Shown in pieces: positions 1 to 7,615 of a stretch of 14,737 nt of DNA (positions within the stretch are counted from its first letter, which is position 1; each line of letters starts with the position of its first letter). Source of the stretch: Chrysochromulina parva (lineage: Eukaryota; Haptophyta; Prymnesiales; Chrysochromulinaceae); contig PJAB01001402.1 of the NCBI GenBank assembly GCA_002887195.1, positions 1-14,737 on the forward strand, given 5' to 3'. The notes under the pieces are model-generated. The model saw only the letters and a program-made list of their open reading frames with translations. It ran no database searches and was not told the origin of the DNA. The position numbers were made by a program, and so were the translations under genes.

Positions 1-80
1 CTGACTCCCCACGCCGCAATTCCCCCATGTTCCATGCACTCCCCCTTGCACCTGCCGAGCATCTTCCCTACCACTCGCCC

Positions 81-161
81 GCATCTGATCCGCCTTCTTC
101 ATATTTGCATCCGACCTGCCTTCTTCAACCTTGCATCATTCTGACCCGCCTCTTCATGTTT
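81..161. repeat. Degenerate 26-29 bp tandem repeat, three units
   Basis: Three units each start with GCAT and carry a CCGCC/TGCC plus TTCTTCA core: 81-106, 107-132 and 133-161. The third has a 3-base insertion and more substitutions. The repeat is pyrimidine-rich on the + strand. No coding function is supported. Confidence 0.6.
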
Positions 162-293
162 CCCCTGCTGCAGCTTTTGGATTTGGTGGCTCGGGTGGCT
201 CATCTTCTTTGTTTGGAACAAGCAATTCAAGCCCGTCCACACTGTGAAGTACTGAGTTTATTACGCAGCCGTCGACGAGGGGGCGTCCGGCAT

Positions 294-346
294 TGACGAA
301 CCCGTGCGCCTGACGAACCCGTGCGCCTGTGACGAAGCGTGCGCCT
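294..346. repeat. 17-bp tandem repeat, three units
   Basis: Two exact copies of TGACGAACCCGTGCGCC lie at 294-310 and 311-327. A diverged third copy starting TGACGAAGCGTGCGCC follows at about 330-346, after two extra bases. It lies in DNA without a supported gene. Confidence 0.7.
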
Positions 347-799
347 GCAGCCGATCCTCGTCAGGGCCGCCTCACTGCGCCACTCGCACTCGATGCCGCG
401 GGGCAATCGCCCGAGCGCTCGTGCTACAAGGGGGGGCTCGATGCCGCGAGCCTCGACTACCTATGGACATGTGTGTTGCATCATGGTTGTTAGCTCGTCA
501 TGATGATGGCCGGTGTGGCCGCCGAGGCCACCCGAGCCCTGTATGTGCATGCCATGGTGCATGCCTACAATCTGCATGTGATCAGGGAACTCGTACCTGG
601 ATTATGTGGAGTCTGGTGTAACGATATACCGGAACGCGCGACCGCGCGGCGCGCGGGCGAGCACGTCGTGTGCGAGCCTCCACGCTCCAGCCTCGACGAT
701 ACGATAGTTCGCGACGTGAGAAAATAATATATAACGGACTGATAACGGAAGTCGGAAGACGGAACGTCGGTGCCTGAGGACTATCAATGAATCGTCGAA

Positions 800-850
800 A
801 CAACATATTAATTAATATTATTTATGATAGAAACACATCCGGTTTTAAAT
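800..850 (-). other. AT-rich block, possible 3' processing region of the plastid-protein gene
   Basis: A run rich in TTAATTAATATTATTTATG stands out in GC-rich surroundings. It lies about 165-215 bases downstream of the minus-strand gene ending at 1014. Read on the minus strand it gives ATAAATAATATTAATT-like sequence, which would suit a cleavage and polyadenylation region. The role is inferred only from position and composition. Confidence 0.35.
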
Positions 851-1013
851 GCGACGATAATCCTTGGTCAAATACGACGGGTGCACGACCACTGCCTCCA
901 CGGCGCTCTCGCTCAATTTCCTCTACAGCATCGGGCCGCGCGTGCTGCAGCGGTCCTGCTGCTGCCGCTCGCCGCGCCATCGTTGGTGTGTCGCGCTCTC
1001 CTCTGGGCTCGGC

Positions 1014-1904
1014 TCAGAAGAAGCTGGCCGCGCGTCCCTCCGCGGTCGTCTGGATTGGGTCAGAGAGGACGCCCCCAACGACGAGCGCGAGGGCGAGGCC
1101 GGCGATCAGCACGCCGACGAGTACCGTCTGCGACGTCTCCGATTTGCTGTCGATCTCGACGAGCTTTTGGCACACGGCCGAGCGCTCACCGTTGGTGTTG
1201 CAGTCGAGGATGCGATACACCCAGGTGCCTGGGCTGACCGCATCGTCGAGGAAGACGTACTCGCCGCCCGCGACGCCCTTGGTTTTGAGCGGCGAGAAAC
1301 TCTTGTACGAGGCGATGTCCGCAAACTCGGGCTGCCCGCCCTTGCGCCGCTGCACGATAAAGCCGGCATTGCCCACCTCATCCTGTGTCGACCAGCGCAG
1401 CTCGACCTCCTCCTCGGAAAGCACCTTCGATTTGAGCCCGCCGCCTGCGCCGAGCTCCGCCGCCTGCGGATCGATGAGCATGGTGTCCGATTTTTTCGTC
1501 GTCGCCGAGCGTATCTTGCGCTCCGCGCGCTCCATCTTCGCCTTCGCGATCGCCTCGGCGTCAACTTTCATCCATGGCGCAAACTCGACGCCGCTCGCCG
1601 AACGCATGTTGTTGATGACCTTCTTGGCCCCCGCGCTCATCTCTGCCTGGACCTGCTCCGACTGGTACTCCTCCTCGGTCATCGCCTGATCGAAGCCCAT
1701 CGACTTCTCATACTCCGCGACCGACATGCCCGCCTCCTTGGCGAGCTCCTCCATGGTCGGGTAGTTGTCTTCCTCGACGACCTTCATGTGCGCGAACGCG
1801 CGCGAGGCGCTCGATGTGCGCAGTGCCGGCCGCGGCGCCACGGCCGCCGAGTGCGGGCCGTAGGCCAGCGCCGAGGACGAGACAAGCATTGCCAGCATCG
1901 CCAT
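1014..1904 (-). CDS. Plastid-targeted FnIII-like single-pass membrane protein
   Basis: This encodes 296 aa, start at 1904, stop TGA. Residues 1-14 are a hydrophobic signal peptide (MAMLAMLVSSSALA). Residues 15-40 are rich in Ala, Pro, Ser and Arg with no acidic residue, like a transit peptide. Together they form the bipartite presequence expected of a complex plastid. Residues 41-130 are charged and probably helical. Residues 160-252 look like a beta-sandwich of fibronectin type III type: ELRWSTQ, then GFIVQRRKGG, GGEYVFLD, PGTWVYRI and KLVEID in FnIII strand order. Residues 259-280 are a transmembrane helix followed by a short tail. The likely site is the thylakoid or another plastid membrane. 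The exact function is not recognised. The start has G at -3 and is the first Met giving the signal peptide. No intron is needed. Confidence 0.82.
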   Translation of the reverse strand: MAMLAMLVSSSALAYGPHSAAVAPRPALRTSSASRAFAHMKVVEEDNYPTMEELAKEAGMSVAEYEKSMGFDQAMTEEEYQSEQVQAEMSAGAKKVINNMRSASGVEFAPWMKVDAEAIAKAKMERAERKIRSATTKKSDTMLIDPQAAELGAGGGLKSKVLSEEEVELRWSTQDEVGNAGFIVQRRKGGQPEFADIASYKSFSPLKTKGVAGGEYVFLDDAVSPGTWVYRILDCNTNGERSAVCQKLVEIDSKSETSQTVLVGVLIAGLALALVVGGVLSDPIQTTAEGRAASFF

Positions 1905-2084
1905 AACCTCCGGGATCTCGTTAGGTAAATTTCCTGAAATTTCGCGACGAAACAGATGACTTCGCAGAAACAGAAGGAGCCCCCTGCGGCCTTCAGATGG
2001 CGATGACGCAATTAATTAGGGAATTGTAACTTCTGTAACGGAACTGTTCGGTCCCGCACGTGCCAACAATCGTGCAGGTCAACT
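1905..2084. promoter_or_regulatory. Divergent intergenic region, likely bidirectional promoter
   Basis: This 180-bp gap separates the starts of the minus-strand plastid-protein gene and the plus-strand Sfi1-repeat gene, so both promoters and 5' UTRs must lie here or overlap the genes. Its centre is AT-richer (AATTAATTAGGGAATTG near 2009-2026). No specific factor site can be named. Confidence 0.5.
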
Positions 2085-5000
2085 ATGCCGTCCAAGCCTG
2101 AGACGCGGGCGAAGGGTCAAGGCTCGGACCTCTCGCTCTGCGCCACACTCCTCTCTCTGTTCGACTTCAACGCGCTCGGCGAGGTATCCAAGGCGGACTG
2201 GGAGCGCGGCACGACCACGCTGCTGCTTGGGGAGCTCGGGAAAGATGATGTGCTCTGGACACGGCTGCTCGGGCTCTACGATCCGTCCGGCAAGGGCGCC
2301 ATCCAGCTCGATCGCGTGCGCGACATCCTGCCGATCGACCCGCGCATCTCCGTGCTGCTGCAGCAGCTCGTTCACGCGGTGGCCGGCTGCCGCGAATTCA
2401 TGGCCGCGGAGAAGAAGAAGCAGACGCAGCAGCAAGAGGTGAAAGCCAACCGCGCGGTGATCGATATGCGCAAGCGGCTGATGCAGCCCGTCTTTTCTGG
2501 CTGGTGCGACGCCGTGCGCAAAGACCGCAAGGCGCGCATCCGCGCCGCGCGCTTCATGCGCTCACAGGCCATCGGGCGCGCGTGGCGATCGTGGCACGGG
2601 CTGGCCGACGCATCGGCCGCCAAGCATGCGCGCATGGGCGCGCTGATGCGCCGCATGGTGCACCGCGGCGTAACGCGCGCGCTCATGCGCTGGGTCGCAT
2701 GGTGGGAGGAGCGGCGGGGGCAGCAGGCCGCGCTGAGGCGCGCACTCTCGCCACTCAACCGCGCGTGGAACCAGTGGAAGGCTCTGTGGAAGGCTCTGTC
2801 CGAGCAGAGGGCTGCGTTGAGGGTCGTGCTGCGGCGCGGCCTTGGCGGCGGCGCCCTCTCGAGAGCCTTCAACACGTGGCTCGCGTACCTCGCAGGCCAG
2901 TCAGCGCAGCAGGCCAGCACACGCCGGATAGGCGCGCAGCTCGTCGGCGCGCCGATCGCGCGCGCCTTCAACACGTGGCGTGCGGAGCGCGCCGGCAAGC
3001 GCGAGATGGCTCGCGCCCTTCGCCATCTCCTCCAGCATGGCCTCGCCAAGGCATGGCGGCGCTGGCGAGGCTCGCTCAAGGACCGTGGTAAGATGCATGC
3101 ATGCGCTCGTCGGCTGCTTCAGCGAGGCGTGCTCCGTGCTCTCAACCGTTGGCACGCCCTCGCACGCGAGCGCCGGCGGCTCCACGTGCTCGCCACGGCG
3201 CGGCGCGCCTTCTCTCCCCTTTGCAAGGCCTGGCGCGTGTGGCTTGAGCACAGCGAGAGGCGCCGCCAGCTGCGAGCGTTGCTCGGTCGCGGGCGGAGCG
3301 GCGGCGGGCTGCTTCACAAGGCGTGGCGTCAGTGGGTCGCAGGTGTGCGCGTGTGTGCGTGCGTTTGTGTGTGCGTGCTCGCACGCAGCCCCTGGCCGCC
3401 GCCGCCGCTGTCTGTCTGCCACCGCTGCTTGCGGCCGCTGCTTGCCACCGCTGCTTGCGACCGCTGCTTGCGACTGCTTGCTGCCACCGCTGCGACGGCG
3501 CCTGCCAATGTTGCGACTGCGCCTGCCACCGTTGCGACTGCGCCTGCCACCCCACGTGCGAACCGGTGCCGGCTCTCTGCGTCGCCCCTGCTCACCCCCC
3601 TCCCCCGGCGCTCCCCCCCCTCCCCCCCGCCCTTTCCTCCCCACCCTTGTTTCGCGATCTGCAGCGGCCGGTGACGTAGCCCAATTGAAGCAGTTCCTCC
3701 AGCGCTCGGCGCATGCGTTCAAAGGAGGACAGCTCAGAGCTTGGCACAAGTGGCGCGAGGTGCTCGACGAGCTGCCTGAGGCCTTCGCATGCAAGTGCTC
3801 ACCACGGCGCCCTCCCTTCCCCGCAGGTGCTCGAGGAGCTGCGAGAGGCTAGCGCGATCGCGTCCCGCATCGTGACGCGCGGCCCACAGAGGGCCTTCAG
3901 CCGGTGGCGCGGCTTCCTCGATGAGAAGGAGCGGCTGCGCAGCCTGACGAAACGGCTCCTGGCCAGCGGGCTCGCGCGCGCGTTGAATGCGTGGGTCGAC
4001 TCTCTCGACAAGACCGGTAGGAGAAGGCTGGGGCGCTTTGCTCGTCGGATGGTCCAACGTGCGCTCTCGAAGGCGTGGCTATGCTGGGTTGACCTTCTCG
4101 AAGAACGCTCAGGTGCGCTGCGCCATGAGCCATGCCCGGCGCAACGCCCATTTCCGCCGCCGCGCCCACCTCGCCGAGCCGCCGCCGCCGCGCTGCTGCC
4201 GCCGCCGCTGCCGCCGCTGCCGCCGCTGCCGCCGCCCACTCCCCATCCTCACCGCCGCCTCGCCTTCCACTGCGCCTGCTGTGCTCGCAGCGCTCATCGC
4301 AGCGCTATCCAAATTTGGGAGGCGAGTGCTCCAGCGAAGCGCGCTCGCGGCATTCAACACGTGGCTCGATTTGAAGGAGGCACGCAGGCGCGCGCTCAAG
4401 ATAGCAGGCCGTGTCGGGCGCGGCTCACTGCTGCGCGCGTGGAATAGCTTGGCGGCGCTCGGCGAGGAGCGACGGCGGCTCCGCCGCTTCGGCGCGCGTC
4501 TCAGGTTGCGAGAGGCAGCGCGCGCGATGGTTGGGTGGGTCGACGCCGTGTCCGAGCAACGCGAGGCGGCACGCCGGCGCGACAAGCTCAGGCAGAAGGT
4601 GCTCCGCCGAATGCGCGGCGACCTGACGCAGGCGGTGAGTGCACGCACGCCGCCGAACCCCGCCCTTGACCCCGCCCTCCACCCCGCACGCTCGCCACTT
4701 TACAGCCCTCCATGAGCCTCACAATAAGCCCTCCATACAGCCCTCGACCCCGCACGCGCGCCACTCTACAGCCCTCCAAAAGCCTCGCCTACTTGGGTGA
4801 TGCGCAGGTCTTCGACGCGTGGTCAGAGCTCGCAACAGCGGAGGCGGAGCGCAAGCGCGCGCTGCGCCATCGGGCCGCCCATCGGATGCGCAACCAGCTG
4901 CTTGTGCTCACGTTTGAAGCGTGGGCTTCCTTGTTGGGTGAAGCGGCTCGACGGCAGCAGTTGATCCGACCTTTTGTCAACTTGCTCAAGAACCGCACCC

Positions 5001-6841
5001 TCACAATCGTGTTCCGTGCGTGGAAGGACAGCACGGCCGAGGCGAAGGCATTGCGCAAGCGGTACGCGGCCAAGATCGTGCACACGCTCCTCGCCAAGAC
5101 CTTTGGGGCGTGGGCCGCCCTGACGGCCCAGATGCGCGCGCTCGAGCGCGAGCGGAGGCGTATTGCCACCGAAGCGCTGCGCAAGTTGCAATTTGGGGCC
5201 GTGCTGCAGTGCTTCCGCGCATGGAGCGGGTACCTCGTGGCGGCGCGCGAGGCGCTCACGATGGCGGCAGCGCGCTGGCAGATTGCGGGCGCCGCTGCGG
5301 CTTTTGTGACGTGGAAGGAGATGGTCTCGGAAGGTTCGAGGCTCGTCGCGCTTGGGCGCAAGATGATCCTACGCGCACAGAACAGCCTGCTCGCGCGCTG
5401 CTGGCTCGCGTGGGCGGCTCTCGTGCGGCGCCGCAAGGAGGAGCGCGAGTACTCGAACATGCGCGTGCTGGCAAAGCTCACCGGCAAGGCCGAGCTGCTC
5501 GTCAAGGCCCTCTTCTACGCGTGGCGCGACGAGGCGCGCGCGACAGCCCAGCGGCGCTTTGAGCTCACGACGAAGTTCATGGCGCGGTACAAGAACGCGG
5601 CGCTGGCGAAGACCTTCCTCGCATGGGTCGCTCTCACAGCTCACGAGGCGGCCATCCGCCGGGCGAAGATGACGCCCGCCGCGGCCTTCATCTCCGGCCA
5701 ACGCGAGCTCATGCTTCGACTGTGCTTCGACGCCTTTGTGCGCGCCGTGCGTGCGGCCGCCGAGGGGAGGGAGGCCGAGTCGGCTCAGGCGCGCCAAGAG
5801 GCGCTGCGCGTAACGGCCGAGTCGTCCTCCAAGTTTGCGGAGTCGGCGCAGGCGCTGCTGCAAACGACGCAGAGCTTGAGCGAGGCGGTCGCGGAGCTGC
5901 GCCAGAGCGGCGCCAAACGCGAGCGCTTCGTTGAGGAGACGGTCGATGCAACCGCCTCCCGGCTCGACACAATCGAGAAGCAGCTGCGTCGTACTGAGCA
6001 GCTTCTCGCGCCTCTGCCCGCTCAGGCAGTCGACCAGGCCGCGTACGCCCTGATGCGCGAGGAGGTAGGTCGACTGAGTTGCGCACTCGCGGCGACCCAG
6101 CGCCAGATGGCCGCGATGCAGAGCGCCAAGGCGGGCCGGCACGAGCTCGCCTTGATGGCGAATGGTTGGCACGCGATGCTCTTTGGCAGCGGCGGGGCAG
6201 CCAGGGTGCTCCGACACATGCAGACGACGCCCGCGACGACGCCCGTGCCCGTTACGTTCGCACCGCCCGAGCCGGTGTACGCGTTGCCCACGTACCAGCC
6301 CGCGCACCTGCCCGCCACCGCGCCGCTCGATGCGAGCGCGTTCGCCGCTGCCGAGACGGGGGACAAGCCCAGGCAAGCCCCGCTCGTCACGGCGGTAGAT
6401 GGCGCGGGCGCGGTTGCGGCGATGAGCTCGGCGGCGGCGGCGGCCGAGGCTCGTTCCATGGAGGCCAGCAGCCTACGACCACATCCCCCCGAAAGCCCGC
6501 GGCCGCAGAGCGCATCCCGGCCCGGCACCACCGGCCGACCCACAGCTGCCGTTGCCGCCGCTCGCGCCGCGCAGCCCATCGAGTACGGCATGGTACGGGA
6601 GTCGCAGCCCGAGTACGGCATGGTACGCCAGGCGTCACGGCCCGAGTCGGCGCGACCTCTCTCAAGGACGAGCGTTCGTGCGGCCAACGAACCGTTCGTC
6701 GAGGTGACCGACCTAGCGCAGCTCTTCAGCACGCAGGTGCCGGGGCGCTCTGCGGGCAGCGGGCGACCTTCGACGACGGTCAAGCGACCGACCAGCGCAG
6801 CCTCGGCGCAGCAGCGTGTCGGACGACTGCCGGGGGTCTGA
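2085..6841 (+). CDS. Sfi1-type centrin-binding repeat protein, five exons
   Basis: Exons are 2085-3342, 3665-3759, 3827-4112, 4291-4634 and 4808-6841, totalling 4017 nt for 1338 aa. All four introns are GT-AG and phases match (1,0,1,0). Residues 21-80 resemble two degenerate EF-hands (DFNALGEVSKAD, DPSGKGAIQLDR). From about 128 to 974 run some 27 Sfi1-type helical repeats, each ending in a motif such as KAWRRW, RAFNTW or KTFGAW, about 23-35 residues apart. Residues about 979-1104 form a coiled coil; the rest is Pro/Ser/Ala-rich and probably disordered, with two EYGMVR copies. In known Sfi1 proteins such repeats form a long helix that binds one centrin per repeat in Ca2+-sensitive fibres at centrosomes or basal bodies; that role is inferred here. 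The start has A at -3. Several repeats are nearly identical in DNA (CCTTCAACACGTGG three times), suggesting recent internal duplication. Confidence 0.85.
3343..3664 (+). other. Sfi1 gene intron 1, with minisatellite and pyrimidine tract
   Basis: The intron has GT at 3343 and CAG ending at 3664, phase 1, 322 nt. The donor side is an alternating GTGTGCGCGTGTGTGCGTGCG-like tract. The middle repeats CCACCGCTGCTTGC and GCGACTGCGCCTGCCA-like units. The end is a long C/T tract before CTGCAG. Reading through it loses all Sfi1 periodicity; removing it restores ...WRQWVA-A-GDVAQ. Confidence 0.7.
3760..3826 (+). other. Sfi1 gene intron 2, 67 nt, bounded by a tandem duplication
   Basis: The intron has donor GTGCTC at 3760 and CCCCGCAG ending at 3826, phase 0. 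Splicing joins WHKWRE to VLEELREA. The first bases of the intron are a near copy of the first bases of exon 3: 3758-3782 and 3825-3849 match at 22 of 25. The duplication period equals the intron length. A motif shared with two other sites lies at 3787-3812. Confidence 0.75.
4113..4290 (+). other. Sfi1 gene intron 3, with CCG/CTG triplet tract
   Basis: The intron has GT at 4113 and GCTCGCAG ending at 4290, phase 1, 178 nt. Its interior is a GCCGCC/GCTGCC triplet tract followed by a pyrimidine-rich stretch. A second in-phase acceptor CATCGCAG ends at 4302, so use of either would differ by four residues (Ala-Leu-Ile-Ala). Confidence 0.7.
4635..4807 (+). other. Sfi1 gene intron 4, with a 66-bp period duplication
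   Basis: The intron has the strong donor GTGAGT at 4635 and ATGCGCAG ending at 4807, phase 0, 173 nt. Splicing joins GDLTQA to VFDAWSEL, another Sfi1 repeat. The interior has two 48-bp copies, 4675-4722 and 4741-4788. Confidence 0.75.
4675..4788. repeat. 48-bp direct repeat inside Sfi1 intron 4
   Basis: Copies at 4675-4722 and 4741-4788 match at about 42 of 48 bases, period 66. Each includes CCCCGCACG, CGCCACT and TACAGCCCTCCA. A third partial TACAGCCCTC lies at 4736-4745. Confidence 0.85.
6581..6630 (+). repeat. Coding 30-bp repeat encoding EYGMVR twice
   Basis: GAGTACGGCATGGTACG occurs at 6581-6597 and 6611-6627, in frame in the disordered tail of the Sfi1-repeat protein. The duplicated peptide is EYGMVR followed by E or Q. 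It could be a short linear docking or tyrosine phosphorylation motif; this is inference. Confidence 0.75.
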
Positions 6842-6920
6842 TGAGGGCGCGCGCCGTGGTAAGCACTTGCATGCAGCTTCGGCGCAGCAGCGCGCCGGAC
6901 GACTGCCCGAGGTCTGACGA
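6797..6920 (+). repeat. Duplicated 3' end of the Sfi1 coding region
   Basis: 6797-6844 (last codons and stop of the gene) is repeated at 6873-6920, period 76, matching at 42 of 48. The second copy would encode AASAQQRAGRLPEV plus a stop, against AASAQQRVGRLPGV in the gene. Between the copies lies GTGGTAAGCACTTGCATGC, the reverse complement of a motif found in two introns. Confidence 0.85.
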
Positions 6921-7615
6921 TATGCATCTCGGTCTCCCGCACATACCTGACAGTGTCACATGACCGAGCACGGCTTGCAGAACGGCTGCGGCCAGGTACC
7001 TCCACAACCTGGAGAGGCGGCGGAGACCACACAGAATACGGAGGAGCGGCAGCCCACCGCACATTGCCATGTGCGAACACGTGATTGGTATGAGGCCCAG
7101 TTGAACCCCCAAATACGAAATAGGCATCAACGCTTTGAAATTACATCGCATACCGTACCGGCCCAAACATCGAAATACGCATGCGCGATTCATACCGAAT
7201 CATACCGGCGGCGGGATGCATCGCGGCGCGGGGCGCGGGCGGTCGAGCACGGAGTATGGGTAGGGCTTATATCTTACGGAGATTTACTACCGGTAGACTT
7301 ACTGACGAAACCCACTGATTGCCTGATAAAGAGATGACGAAACCCTGCGAGGTCAGTGACAAAACTTCGACGACGCCCGTTTGGTCCCGCATTTTCAGTG
7401 TCAGACACTCCAGTGTGACACGTCGAGACTTTCAATCTTCGGCTCGGGTGGATTCGCACACTATCCCCACCACCTGATTTCAGTCTAAGTGCCCTGACTG
7501 ACTGTTGACTTTGGTTCGGCCTATACATACGATAACGTAACGGTGGGCTAGCCTAGGGCTAGCCGGAACACCGACTCGCGAGCGCACCCGCGGACCCTCG
7601 ATAGCTTGACGAGCG
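6842..7615. other. Convergent 3' flanks without a supported gene
   Basis: This 774-bp stretch lies between the stop of the plus-strand Sfi1-repeat gene and the stop of the minus-strand canopy gene, so it holds both 3' UTRs. Beyond the 48-bp repeat at its left end it is less GC-rich. It contains CATACCG copies around 7149-7206 and small inverted repeats at 7397-7418 (TGTCAGACACT/AGTGTGACA) and 7546-7564. No open frame looks like a gene. Confidence 0.55.
7546..7564. other. GGCTAGCC hairpin downstream of the canopy gene
   Basis: Two copies of the palindrome GGCTAGCC lie at 7546-7553 and 7557-7564, separated by TAG, and can pair as an 8-bp stem with a very small loop or a cruciform. The site is about 50 bases beyond the canopy stop, so it may lie in that transcript's 3' UTR. 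The function is unknown. Confidence 0.5.

Larger units (their letters stand above)
1..786. other. No supported gene
   Basis: Apart from the two short tandem repeats, this stretch holds only short open frames on both strands. None shows a recognisable domain, convincing length or matching splice structure. It may contain distal 3' flank of the minus-strand gene to the right, or part of an unrelated gene lying mostly outside the window. Confidence 0.5.

Noticed and set aside
864..1928. A 354-aa plus-strand open frame
   Set aside because: It lies antisense to the plastid-protein gene, has an Arg/Leu/His-rich composition typical of GC-rich antisense frames, and shows no domain.
3088..3122. A 35-nt GTAAG...TTCAG mini-intron in Sfi1 exon 1
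   Set aside because: Removing it would shift the frame and destroy the following RALNRW repeat, and it is much shorter than the other introns.
2901..3794. A 297-aa minus-strand open frame
   Set aside because: It is antisense to Sfi1 exons and crosses the low-complexity intron 1; the opposite strand has coherent repeats and matching splice phases.
5369..6376. A 335-aa minus-strand open frame
   Set aside because: It is the antisense shadow of the Sfi1 last exon, with Arg/Leu/Gly-rich composition and no domain.
6022..7080. A 352-aa minus-strand open frame
   Set aside because: It is antisense to the Sfi1 disordered tail; low-complexity Ala/Arg sequence without features.
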